Shown: positions 1 through 9,440 of the stretch, in pieces | Layout of the letters: each line of letters starts with the position of its first letter | Position numbering within the stretch: the first letter of the stretch is position 1 | The notes under the pieces: generated by a model | What the model saw: only the letters and a program-made list of their open reading frames with translations | Databases searched by the model: none | What the model was told of the DNA's origin: nothing | Translations under genes and position numbers: made by a program | NCBI GenBank assembly: GCA_030141605.1 | Contig: JAQGDQ010001004.1 | Coordinates: 47,501-71,168 of the forward strand | Source of the DNA: Tubiluchus corallicola | Taxonomy: Eukaryota > Priapulida > Priapulimorpha > Priapulimorphida > Tubiluchidae | DNA length: 23,668 nt | Reading direction: 5' to 3'

Positions 1-976
1 TTGTAGCAAAGCACAAAACGGCCACAGAAAACACGATTGCATAATACAAAAATCATGGATTCCAACCATGTTATATGTGGGCATTTTAATGATTATTTTT
101 CTAGACAAACTAAGATACACTAGTCACACGTCTAAATAACAAATTTGCTCTGTTAGAACCCTGGTAGAACGCTTATAGCTCAGGTTAACTAGTTAAATGC
201 TGTGAAGTATAAAGAAATAGAAAAGCAAGAAGAACAACTTGGTCAGGACAAAAGTGAAACCCAAACAGGCATTTCACAAAAAATATATGAAAACGACAAA
301 ATTCCACAACATTCTTGACATTCAGTGAGACCGAAACGACGTTCGTTGACATCTACTTTAAAAGTCTTGTTGTCAAAGTGACTAAAAGATTTCTCCTGTT
401 TCGATTTCTACAAAAATGTTCATATTTTATTGATAAATGGCTGCAACCAACAAGTAAAAATAGAATATATATTTGATCTAAACGACATTATGTGTCATAT
501 GAGAAAATAGGGTATTAGAAAACATTTTCTCATATACACACCACGTATAATCTTAATCTACTACACTCCACTACACTTGGTTCTACCCACCGTGACCACA
601 GCTTTGTTTGTAAATTTTAAAACACAAGCGCTTTTGTACAATATAATTTACAGCTTTTTGATGTATTATTTATTAATTTTGCAAAGAAAAGATCGCTCTA
701 CAAAGAAGCCCTCTGACGCATTTCCTCAAATATTGATTAGCTATCCCTAGTCGGGCATTTGAATTACATTACGTGGAATGTGTGTGCATAATTGACGATT
801 ACTAGGTAGGTTTTATAGTGGTGGAGAGGAACCTAGGTGGGATAGAGTCACCGGAAGTGTGGTGAAGGGTACTGTAATTATTGTTGCGAGGAAAGTAATC
901 ACACCAAACGTCCAGATATTATTTCTCTTGTTTATTCAATAGTAAAAGCTTGTGGCAAGTCAAATGCCCAATAATT
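1..976. other. gene-free A+T-rich sequence with one hairpin
   Basis: No convincing coding region, splice-bounded exon or RNA gene is visible on either strand. The only structure I can support is the inverted repeat at 492-539, listed separately. Confidence 0.6.
492..539. repeat. hairpin with a perfect 12-bp stem
   Basis: ATATGAGAAAAT at 497-508 is exactly complementary to ATTTTCTCATAT at 524-535, with a 15-base loop. GTGT before and ACAC after extend the stem to 16 bp across one bulged base. Confidence 0.75.
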
Positions 977-1230
977 AAAAAAGCCTAGTTTTTTTCTGAG
1001 CAGAACGATGGTTTTACTCAAGAAAGCATAGGTTTTCCTCATGAGAATGTGACTTTGGTTTAGAAATTCACGGATTTTGTTCAGAAAACCACAATTTCGT
1101 TTACAAAACCCTACTTTCACTGCAGAAATTATAGGTTTCGCTTTTGAAAGCCATAATTTCGCTCAGAAATTTTGCGTTTCAATGAAAAAAACCGAGACTT
1201 TGGTCAGAAAGTTCGAGTTCGCTAGAAAAC
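977..1230. repeat. degenerate 21-bp minisatellite
   Basis: About eleven or twelve diverged units of 19-23 bp follow each other, each with a CAGAAA-like start, a central A/T-rich word and an ATTTCG(C/T)T-like end. Examples are the units starting near 1083, 1104, 1124, 1145 and 1165. Because the period is close to a multiple of three, both strands stay open across it. Their translations repeat every seven residues, with a K/R and an aromatic or Leu in fixed places (for example CGFLNK, REFLNQ, YAFLSK on minus). This explains the two short overlapping open frames at 932-1301, so neither should be called a gene. Confidence 0.7.
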
Positions 1231-2576
1231 AAAGGCGTCTCCGCTCACAAATCTCAGATTTTACTAGACTTTGGCTCACCTATAGCCTACATTTATTTTA
1301 ATATTGTTAGTGAGTAAAAAGGCATTCGTGAATTGTAATTTGTTATCATTTCTGAATGCCCTACTCTCCAACTGTGTCATAATTGTTTGACTTATAACGT
1401 CTTACCTGTGACAACATTGTGATTTACTGATTTACCGCAAATTTCAACCATTTTTGTATAGTTTTGATACAGGCTGAAAATAAAGACGACTAGTTCGAAA
1501 GCATTTGATTAAAAGCTTCACCAAACTTTTGCATGTTTTTTAACTACTTCTATCTAGTTGGTATACATAGCGTTGATACAGGCAATTTCTCATCTATTTC
1601 TAAACAGCACAAAGCAAACATTACAGAATAAAGAACGCACAGAACGCTTTTCAGGTGGTGAGTTATTCGCTTAATAACAAGCCCCAACATTACTTAAAGT
1701 ACAAAAAACACCCTTCATAAACAAAGCTTAAAAATGTCGCCTTGTAATTTTATATCACTTACACGCTGTCTTATTGGATACAGAGCTTGCGTTAACAGTA
1801 ACGCTGATTAAAACTTGTAAATTTAAAACTTCCGCGATGACCATTTTAACGGCAAGTCCTTTGTGCCACAAATTTACAGAACATTGTGTAAAGTTAAAAA
1901 AATAATCACAGCATTCGTAGCACACTCTTCGTTAACTAAGCTTAATCTTGTCAGTAAGATTAATAATGTGTTTTTGGTGAACCAGTGGTGCACACTGGGA
2001 TGGTGTCGCAGTGTTGTTGTACCAGGTGGCGCGAATATTTTAAATTACTAAGAATTTTTTCCTGTTACATAAGTCTTTCCAACAGCTAAGCGTAATCCTA
2101 AGTAATATAACTTTGTATGGAAAGTTTTTTGAAAAATACTTTAAAATTCCATTTTCTTCCCCTTTAACTAAATTCGGTCGCCAAGCACACACGTTAATCA
2201 ATAACCATTCAGTCATGCCAATCGCATTCAAAAAAATTTAGATATTACAAAATAATGACATCTGTAATCAATTGAGCGTTGCGCAGATCTGATTCTACGC
2301 GCAGATGATTACGTTTCTGGAGTACTTTTCGTTAATAAATAATTTATAAATTCTGTTTACATAGGCCAATAACGGACATCCTACTGGTTATAATTATTTC
2401 ATAAGATCAATACCAGAATTAATGAAAGCTAAAACAACATATTGGGCAAGCCCTACAATCGGAAATTCGCTATTTATTTTCCTGCGTCACGCCCATTAAA
2501 TATGTAAAACGTGTAATTATACATGTATTCCTAAAATTGTTAACCGCAATAATAACTGTGTACACAAACAAAAGGG
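1231..2576. other. gene-free A+T-rich intergenic sequence
   Basis: Only short open frames of 60-64 codons without recognisable motifs are present on either strand. The word GTTGATACAGGC or a close form occurs near 1464 and 1573, but no larger repeat unit could be built around it. Confidence 0.55.
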
Positions 2577-2639
2577 TGCGTGCGTGCGTGCGTGGATAAG
2601 GAGGTGCCTAACGGTGAATAAGGAGGTGCCTAACAGTGA
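2577..2639. repeat. (GCGT)n followed by a 22-bp tandem duplication
   Basis: Four TGCG units at 2577-2592 run into two copies of a 22-bp unit beginning ATAAGGAGGTGCCTAAC (2596-2617 and 2618-2639). The copies differ at about two bases, so the duplication looks recent. Confidence 0.8.
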
Positions 2640-2993
2640 GGAGTAAGAAAACAAAGCATTGACAACAAATAAGCAAATGATTTTATGAAACAGAATGATT
2701 TCATGCACAAGCCAGCGGCCATTTCTGATTCAACGTTCTATTTTTTGCCACTCATCAAAATAAATAAGCTTATTGTACGTCATGGTAAGTGATTTTTACG
2801 GCTGTAAATGTAAAACATTCACAGGAAGCTTAATTTGATGGGGTATATTAACTTAAGGTGGAGTAATTATTGTACTATATAGTGTAATTTGTTTGTTTGA
2901 TACGCTGTTACGCACCTAAAGATCTTACCTAGAATTCATATCTATGTGTGGGGAATTATGTCGATTTAAAGCCGATGTTATGTGCGCGAAGTA

Positions 2994-3253
2994 TTATTTT
3001 ACTCTATAGGTATTATGTGTGTTGCTTGTAAAATTTGTGTTATACGAGGCTAACTTTTCAGAGTTTACTACTTCCAGTTTTGTACCACGAAACGCTATAC
3101 CATGCAACAGCAGGCATTTCAACGTCATCGGAAACCAAGTAGTCCATGAAAAATGCGCAAACACTGTATGCTGTGCTTCTCGAGATATTGCGGGCATTTC
3201 AGAAGACTCAGCACTATCACCAAACCATCCCTGAACCAATTCTTCATTGTGAA
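2994..3253 (-). CDS. candidate 3' exon of the MATH-BTB gene, possibly decayed
   Basis: An AG acceptor (CCTATAG) at 3255-3254 gives a 220-bp intron. Joining 4296-3474 to 3253-2994 keeps an open frame of 360 aa, close to the 374 aa of SPOP. In the joined frame the first residues (HNEELVQ) resemble the CEE.L start of the region after BTB in SPOP. After about 16 residues the similarity moves to the next frame (KCPQYLEKHSIQCLRIF, matching the LADxHxAxxLKxxAxxFI pattern in spacing). It then moves to a third frame (MDYLVSDDVEMPAVAW, ending at TGA 3058). Two indels relative to an intact ancestor explain this best. Either the exon is a pseudoexon or the gene has acquired a scrambled C-terminus. The pyrimidine tract is weak. 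Confidence 0.35.
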
Positions 3254-3389
3254 CTATAGGAAATTTTCAATTTTTAATTTGTGGTCTATAGGCGTTTTTC
3301 AGTACTGCTGTACTCCCTACTTCTTCCTCCTTACAATACCCTTTTATTGTGTATTTTTGTATCCATTGTACTGGTTGTTTTAAACTAAA

Positions 3390-3405
3390 TTTATTCTATT
3401 TTATT
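3390..3405 (-). promoter_or_regulatory. two tandem AATAAA polyadenylation signals
   Basis: On the minus strand, AATAAA hexamers at 3405-3400 and 3395-3390 directly follow the TAG stop (3408-3406) of the 296-aa read-through frame. They could terminate a transcript that retains the end of the BTB exon. No canonical hexamer was found between 2994 and about 2500 for the spliced form. In A+T-rich DNA such hexamers occur by chance, but two beside a stop is suggestive. Confidence 0.45.
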
Positions 3406-4296
3406 CTATACTGGGAGTTCAGTCTTTTCATAAGACTTACAGAATTGTGGTTTAGCTGAATTTAAATTCTTACCTTCGAGTTGAAATTTTTCGGCAGCCG
3501 GCAAAAGCAAATGAGCCATTTCAGCCATCTTGTCTGTGTGATTCGTATAAATGTAGTTAATCATCTCGCGCACCGTTTCAGAATCAAAGTCTTTGACTTT
3601 CAAATGACTATGTCCCATTGGTACATCTGGAAGGTATTTGTGGTCGAATGTTTTTGCCAGTACCGGCGACTGAATGCACAGTACAGCTTTGTGAGCGTGA
3701 AATGTCTTCTCGCCCTTTTCACCTGCCGTAATGGTAACGTCGGTGTGGTTCTTGTCCACAAGGAGTTTTTCACCTAAAGTCTGTTGGACAGCCGACCCGT
3801 TTACAGCATTATTTGTTATGTACCATTTGCATGGCTGTGTTGGAGGACTGGGCGGTATGCTGTGTCGTCCAGACTGTTTAATGTCCAAGTTACAAAAGAA
3901 GAACAATGAACCGTCTGGAAGCAAGTGCTCCTTTACCGCCTCCAACGGCAAGAATTCTCTCCATCCCCAGTCGGTACCCCATTCATCGTGCGTCGCAGAC
4001 TTACTGTGGACGCACGCAAAATCCTGGTCACGAATTCCCAAAGAATAGATAACCTCAATATCCGGTTTTTGTGTGACGGGTCTGTTCTGGCCGTCGAAAA
4101 ACTTGATGAGTTTCAAATACACGGAAATGTATTCCTTTGCCGGGTTCTCCCTGGCGTACGATTTAAAATAAACGCGCCACTGAATTTTAACTATTTCATC
4201 TCTCGGATACGATGCGAAAAAATCCATAGCCAAATCGTCGACCGTTTTTTGAAAACGATGCAAGAAATCTGGCACCTGAAACGCATAATGCGCCAT
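3406..4296 (-). CDS. MATH-BTB domain protein (SPOP/TDPOZ-like), main exon
   Basis: The open frame gives 296 aa as an unspliced read-through. Residues about 20-140 look like a MATH/TRAF-like domain: a YISVYLKL strand, a WGWREFLP motif near 110-116 and a closing LFFFCNLDI strand. Residues about 175-274 are a BTB/POZ domain with HTDVTITAG, FHAHKAVLCIQSPVLA, a FDSETVREMINYIYT helix and LLPAAEKFQLEG. In this family MATH binds substrates and BTB docks on Cullin-3, so the likely role is a ubiquitin-ligase substrate adaptor. That role is inferred from the family. The ATG sits in a GCCATGG context, and an in-frame TAA lies one codon upstream, which fixes the start in this exon. SPOP is 374 aa and continues into a BACK-like region. 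Here the family match stops at residue 274, exactly at a splice donor (3473-3472). The last 21 residues are probably intron read-through or an alternative tail. Confidence 0.9.
   Translation of the reverse strand: MAHYAFQVPDFLHRFQKTVDDLAMDFFASYPRDEIVKIQWRVYFKSYARENPAKEYISVYLKLIKFFDGQNRPVTQKPDIEVIYSLGIRDQDFACVHSKSATHDEWGTDWGWREFLPLEAVKEHLLPDGSLFFFCNLDIKQSGRHSIPPSPPTQPCKWYITNNAVNGSAVQQTLGEKLLVDKNHTDVTITAGEKGEKTFHAHKAVLCIQSPVLAKTFDHKYLPDVPMGHSHLKVKDFDSETVREMINYIYTNHTDKMAEMAHLLLPAAEKFQLEGKNLNSAKPQFCKSYEKTELPV
3467..3476 (-). other. splice donor at the end of the BTB exon
   Basis: On the minus strand the sequence GAAG|GTAAGAA matches the metazoan 5' splice consensus. It falls after the first base of codon 275, where similarity to SPOP-type proteins ends. 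The implied exon end is 3474 and the intron starts at 3473 in phase 1. Confidence 0.7.
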
Positions 4297-5424
4297 GGCT
4301 TAAACTCTCCACTATAACAAACACTTTTCCAGTATCCGGTGGCTGCTTACCACTGCATGCCAAATAGGTTATTAGCCTTATAAGCAGGCAATCAAGTCGC
4401 TTCCATGCAGTCCCATGATTCACTCACAGGCTAAATATTGCTGGATTGGTTGATGCGCCCGATGACATCAGCGTTGCTGCTGTGTGTATATACTATCACT
4501 ACTTGATGAAGCAGCGAGCTATTGATTTCGAACAAGCTGGTTTCATCGAACGTTGCAACTTCCAATGTAAGAACGCCAGGCTTCTTCCAATGAAGTTGGT
4601 TATAGGGAAAAGAGACTGGGACAGTTGTCGTGACGCCTGTCATCTAACGTCATGATTTTTCTTTTTTTAATTGCATTTTCCCCTTACAAATAATTTTAAA
4701 TGATCCTTGATTCGTTTGTCTAATTTTACATTTACATTTCGCCTTATTTCAAATTCCCTGGTTTAGATGTATGTTTATACATTTGAACTTGAGATTTACT
4801 GTATACCTTGAGTCCATGCTGTTAAGACCTTGACAACTTGTTATTAGCCTGTACGCTTGTCTATAAAAGCTTGTATTAACTTGTATCTGGGAACATTTGT
4901 CTAGGTGAGAGACATAGGTTCCAGTGACAGGTGTTTTTTTCTCTTTATAGTATTACTCTTGTTTATTTGATCATATTATTGTTTGATGTGCATATTATTG
5001 CTCGAGTGATGAATTGTCTTTGCTTAGTAAACTCAGCTTTATTCACTACGTCGTTTTTCTAGTCACACTGTTAAATGGTTTGTTTGACTTTGCAGAGAAT
5101 GAAAAGTCTAACTTATTTTGAACACCTCCCTTAATCTTGTCAAAACTGCCATGAGAGATTATTTTGAGAGATTTTGTTTCGACTAATTTACAAAGCATGC
5201 CTTGAAAATTTAACTAAAACATTACAAAAGTGTTGCGTACATTATACCCATTTTTGTGTCGTGTCTGTATTCTGCATATTTTTTATCTGCACTTGCCTGC
5301 TCATACACTATTCATGTTTCTGTTGCAAAAACTAGCTACTCCGTAATCAAATACACAATGTTTGCATTATTACACGCAGAGCTGAGAAATTGCTGTCTAT
5401 GTGAAGCATTCCCTCCAGGACACG
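4297..5424. other. upstream flank of the MATH-BTB gene, no gene recognised
   Basis: The first 350 bases are richer in G+C than their surroundings and hold overlapping open frames on both strands at 4431-4655 (about 70 codons each). Neither translation matches a family I know. The segment may belong to the promoter or to an untranslated exon. The rest is A+T-rich without visible features. Confidence 0.4.
4377..4382 (-). promoter_or_regulatory. possible TATA-like box of the MATH-BTB gene
   Basis: The minus strand reads CTTATAAGG about 80 bases before the start codon. A start site 25-30 bases downstream would leave a 5' UTR of about 55 bases. No initiator element was confirmed, and the gene could instead have an untranslated first exon further up. 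Confidence 0.2.
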
Positions 5425-6040
5425 TTATTTTTATTTTATTTTATTTCAAATTCATTAAAATATGCATTAAAAAATAAACTATAAAACAATAAAAGCATGA
5501 AAGTGGACGTAAAGAGACAAGCTGCTTGCATACGCCTATCATACACAAGTCATTTATCAAAATTCAAAAACTTCAATCTATTTTGGAAAAGTGTAGAATT
5601 GCTGCAGTGACCAAAGCTGCGTCATTTACTGAACGGGGTAAGGAATTCCATACTTGAACAACACGGTTGAAGAAGAAAAACCCAAAACCTTTTTTATTCG
5701 TTCTATGAACATACAGCTTAAAACTACAGTTGCTTTTTGTCCTAATAGTTAGTGCTCTTGTGAAAAATTTTTGGGATCTAAATCAACATCCATTTAAATT
5801 ATCTTGTAACTTAAATCGTTTAGTAATCATCTCTCCTGTAATGATCTTAAATGAAGGGTTTTGCGTCTTTCTGGACAGGTTTCATATACATATATTAAAG
5901 TTCTGAGTTACATCTATAGTATAATCGTCTTGCAAAACATTTTTGTACAGTTTCAAAAATATCTACATCCCCATGCAATGATGGACTCCATGTCAGGGAG
6001 CAATATTCAACTACGGGCCTCACACAAACTTATCTTTTCA
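5425..6040 (-). mobile_element. 3' fragment of a CR1/L2-type non-LTR retrotransposon
   Basis: The minus strand translates in pieces to the C-terminal part of a reverse-transcriptase ORF. From 6021 down it reads RPVVEYCSLTWSPSLHGDVD, the usual RPxLEYxSxVWSP motif. Around 5878-5780 come CPERRKTLHLRSLQ and NDLSYKII, the PERLxxLxLxSL and YKI blocks. Around 5684-5575 it reads FFFFNRVVQVWNSLPRSV, the classic NRVxxxWNSLP terminus, with TGA at 5575-5573. Frameshifts and in-frame stops (one between the PERR and NDLSYK blocks) show it is dead. An AAATAAAATAAAA tail at 5447-5425 marks the 3' end. Everything upstream of the RT C-terminus is missing, as expected from 5' truncation. Confidence 0.8.
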
Positions 6041-6789
6041 TTAACTTGATATGTCGGTCATTTTCGAAGTTGCCCTGCAAAATTTTCTTGGTACTTGTGT
6101 TTATTTTTTATACATGATGAGCTCAACGACGTTTCCTCTTCTTTTTGCCTTAATTAAAAAAGGAGCAGTGAAGTAGACATGGTGCTTGTTGTCTGTTACT
6201 CGCAAAATGTGCAACAATCTAATTTCATGCACTGTTTATGTTAAATAACGAAAGAAAACAGCAACTTTATAACCAGTTTTTTTATAATCGGATATCATTG
6301 CCTTAATATGCTTTCGTAATTTGTCGAACAACATTATCATTTTATTGTCCAGCAACAACCTGCTTTTAGCATTATTCGAATTTTTTCCAGGCATTACTTG
6401 CATCCATAATTTTACCCCATTTGTGAATCTAGACATCTTAATCCTAGTATCATAAACTAGTAATATTAAGTATTCTATGTGTTTCTGTAGCAACTAATGC
6501 TGTCGTGCGAACAGACGAACATTCTGCAGGGAGACGGACTAATTAATTAACTAATTAATTAATTAAGAAACTAAAAACAAACTCTAATATACACAAATCA
6601 TGCTGGTTGCCAGTCGTTGGTTAACATGGTTTGTAGCGTTGTCTCGTTGCAATTATTTTTTATCCTGCTGGCAAAACTGCAATGCCAAGCTTTGCGATAA
6701 GACTCAAAAAGTCTTGGGTAGCGTTTAACAAGATCTGTGCAAAATCTGCAAAAAATTCAAACTAAGAATAGCAAATATAGCAGTCAGCG
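6041..6789. other. intergenic sequence with an AATT-rich tract
   Basis: No gene is recognised. A minus-strand frame of 85 codons (6493-6236) is lysine-rich but matches nothing I know and has no codon signature of its own. A (TTAA)n-like tract with near-palindromic structure lies at 6541-6566. Confidence 0.5.
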
Positions 6790-6952
6790 ATGACAGTGAC
6801 GGCAGTAATGATAATGATGATAAATACAGATCATGAATGACGACGATGATGCGGCAATGAAGAAGAAGAGAAGAAGAAGAATAAGAAGCTGATCATGATG
6901 ATGATGATGATATGATGATGACGACGACGACGATGATGATGATAATGATGAT
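6790..6952. repeat. imperfect GAT/GAC/GAA trinucleotide tract
   Basis: Runs of GAT and GAC surround a GAA-rich core at about 6857-6889. On the minus strand it reads as serine and histidine runs, which is repeat translation and not a protein. A similar GTC/ATC tract occurs near the other end of the window (23128-23244). Confidence 0.8.
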
Positions 6953-7546
6953 CTTGCAGGCAAACTGATTAATTTAGTTAGATACAAAGTGAATACAACT
7001 CTGAATCTCAAAGACGTTCGAATCTGTGTGAATTTGTTTTGATTTGTTGCTATTGTTGAGCAAAAACCCGATTTACTGATTGGCAAGGCTTTCTCAACAG
7101 TGTACTGTTAATGTGAATAGATGCCTACAGACAAATTAGAGATTATGAGACTATGGGCTGTCGAGCAATTAGCTAAGTTGAAAAAATATGACAATCGGTA
7201 GCAGAAAAGCCGTCTCACCGAATCATAAACCGAAACCGAAAGTTTTGCCGTAATTTCACTAATCATACTGCTGATAGTATTACAAACTATAATGCAATAA
7301 AGTGTTTCAAATTGAAATCACGAGACCGTCACTTAAATGTAATCATTCGTATGCAGTTTCGGTAGGAAAAATGAATAACAGGGACCAGACCTTTGCCTTA
7401 CTCGCAGTTGTTGAAACAGTTGACCTGCAAAAATCATTTTATGATAATGATAATGCAGAAAAGTAACCTTTCCATGTCTCTGTGTGTATCTTTTCTCCAT
7501 CCAATGCTTTAAAGAAACTACAACTGAGATTTGACCTTCCGTCAAT
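6953..7546. other. intergenic sequence before the RTE-like relic
   Basis: I see no gene or repeat here. The end of this stretch may hold more of the same retroelement, too diverged to read. Confidence 0.4.
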
Positions 7547-8040
7547 AATTATCAAACTGAAGGCCTTATAGTTCATGAGCAAAATAGATTTAGGAAAAAC
7601 AGAAGTTATCACGATCAAACTACTAGCTTTGTCACTCGAACAAAACTGGAGTCAACTTTTGCGGTATATATTGACTTTAGCAAAGTCTTTGATTGTGTAC
7701 TTAGAGATATGCTCAGGCACAAGCTCTCTGCATTGGGTTACATGGTAAAATGATTAATGCATTAAAAGCAAATGTATGGCAATGTAAAAAGTTGTGCTCT
7801 CAAATAACTGGTTTCTTCACTGATTGGTTCAATGTCAACAACGGATTAAAACAAGGCTGCACATTATCGCCTTTACTATTTTCACTATATAAATGACCAG
7901 ACTTTAGCTCAAAAACCGTGGGGAAAGGTGTGCAAACAATTGTTAATAATGTTAATACGTATGCGAAATCTAAATGTTTTGGTGGACGAGTTTTAGTACT
8001 TTTACACAATTGTTGGATTCTGTGGTTGTACCATTTCTTA
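7547..8040 (+). mobile_element. RTE-like reverse transcriptase relic
   Basis: From 7547 the plus strand reads EGLIVHEQNRFRKNRSYHDQ and then FAVYIDFSKVFDCV, matching the EQNGFRKNRS motif and the catalytic motif A region (FxDFSKAFD) of RTE-clade elements. After a frameshift near 7750 it continues with FFTDWFNVNNGLKQGCTLSP and LLFSLY, the GxKQGCxLSPxLFxxY block. A TGA follows. Further on, GGRVLVLLHNC stands where SVLLYADD is expected, so the catalytic YADD box is gone. The endonuclease region and tail are not visible. It is an old, inactive copy. Confidence 0.8.
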
Positions 8041-8054
8041 TGTATCAGTTCATT

Positions 8055-8400
8055 ATCGGTTACTTAAATAAAATTTTTCGATAAGCAAAATTGTCTCAAC
8101 AAGTATATTCTGACATGGGAAAACTTAAACGAGACACTCCTGGTACTATACCCATTATTATTTAACGTACGTCAATAATATATGATTTATTGTAATAAAT
8201 TAATAAATTATCTCTTATGCTGGTGATACCTGCGTAGACACTTACACAATGCATTTCAATTAATGAATTAAAAACAACACGGAAAAACGTAAAACCCAAT
8301 TTGATCAACATCAGTTGCAAAAAATCCTGGAAAACCATATTTATGAAGTTCATTATAAAAAATTGTCTATCATTTCGCCAGTTCACATTTCACCAGTGTA
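8055..8400 (+). mobile_element. second, distinct reverse transcriptase relic
   Basis: The plus strand shows GYLNKIF, then VYSDMGKLKRDTPGTI followed by PLLFNV and, one frame over, YVNNI. Together these match the G(V/T)PQGxxLGPLLFxxYxND block with a two-residue deletion and frameshifts. About 75 bases on it reads IISYAGDTC, a mutated IxxYADDTC catalytic box (Asp to Gly). LINISCKKSW and FMKF then resemble the LxINxxKTxxMxF region. It cannot continue the preceding RTE-like copy, which already contains its own QGCTLSP block, so two unrelated elements lie head to tail. Confidence 0.65.
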
Positions 8401-9230
8401 TCATTTTGTCAGCCGCTTTTGATTTTGATTTCATTGATCATTTGATTTTACCAATTCCTTATTAAACGCAGAATTTTGACATCGTGTCAAAATTGTGAAA
8501 GTGCTTTTATTTGGTTAGAAATTTGCGGCAAACAACCACAAAATGTAAGCAAAATGTTATATTTTAAAACTACGCTTGCTTTATTAACTAGCGGTCAAGT
8601 GGTCTGAACTTAAAGCATATTTTATGCCTTTTTAGCGCCAACTGGAAGATAAATCTTGCGATATTCTGTGAAAAATCAACCTTAGAGTGAGACATACTTG
8701 TTTTTGCGAAAAAGATTTCATTTTCTGAATCGAGCTTAAAAATTGGCTATTTTGAAAGGAACTATTTCTAATCAATTTTAACTCTGACATGATCAGAGTT
8801 TAACCAATAATGAAATTGTCACCCCACGATAGCCATCAGTAAAAGCATCGTTCTTTTTTCTATCAAAATATTCCGACATTTAAAAAAATCGTGTTTACGC
8901 TTAAAATCTTCCTTAATTTTGTTTGCTTGTTTGCTTCCCTTAACAAGTTCGCACAAGTTTATTCTCTTGTTAGACGAAAAATTCATGCAATAAGTAACAG
9001 CTTCATTGGTGCAATACACGGTTAATATACATTATCCATCCATTATGGCATGTGAATGGCGCATCTCAGCATTCTCTAGCATGCTCCAATAACGAGAAGT
9101 GACTGGTGAAGGATAAAGCTCAGATTTGGGGAGTTTGTCCGATCGAAGCACGTTATAATGGTGCTTGGTTATTAAGAGGATGGAAAGGCTATTAACTGCA
9201 TTTAATCTTATTTCGTATTCACCGCATTCA
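8401..9230. other. gene-free A+T-rich sequence with small hairpins
   Basis: No coding signal is supported. Perfect inverted repeats lie at 8472-8494 (listed separately) and 8780-8800 (AACTCTGA, 5-base spacer, TCAGAGTT). Confidence 0.5.
8472..8494. repeat. perfect 10-bp stem with a 3-base loop
   Basis: AATTTTGACA at 8472-8481 and TGTCAAAATT at 8485-8494 are exact reverse complements around TCG. No U-run or nearby gene suggests a terminator role. Confidence 0.8.
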
Positions 9231-9440
9231 CGACGCGAATGCTCGACGAAGCATTGCGTTGCTCGTCACGTAAAACAAAAAATCTGCAAGTCAGTAGGCT
9301 GATAGATACTGATAGCAATCGCCGCCAAAATTACGCAACTTCTGCTACGCAGTAAAATTGCGCTGCGTTTGATAAGTAAAGGATGTCTCTCGGCAAAAAT
9401 ATTCGCGATGCGGTAAAATTACGCGGCGACTCGACAAACA
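9231..9440. repeat. CpG-dense patch with repeated palindromic units
   Basis: Roughly twenty CpG dinucleotides fall in 210 bases of otherwise CpG-poor DNA. Three related units share a GCxGTAAAATTxCGC core: 9324-9336, 9349-9366 and 9410-9427. The last two are near palindromes. A small stem AATGCT/AGCATT lies at 9238-9255. Confidence 0.6.

Noticed and set aside
932-1301. Overlapping short open frames on both strands
   Set aside because: They follow from a 21-bp repeat period and lack any family motif; no gene is called.
4431-4655. Paired 70-codon frames on both strands upstream of the MATH-BTB gene
   Set aside because: Neither translation matches a known domain, and no splice link to the gene could be shown.
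6784-7086. 100-codon minus-strand frame rich in Ser and His
   Set aside because: It is translation of the GAT/GAC/GAA trinucleotide tract.
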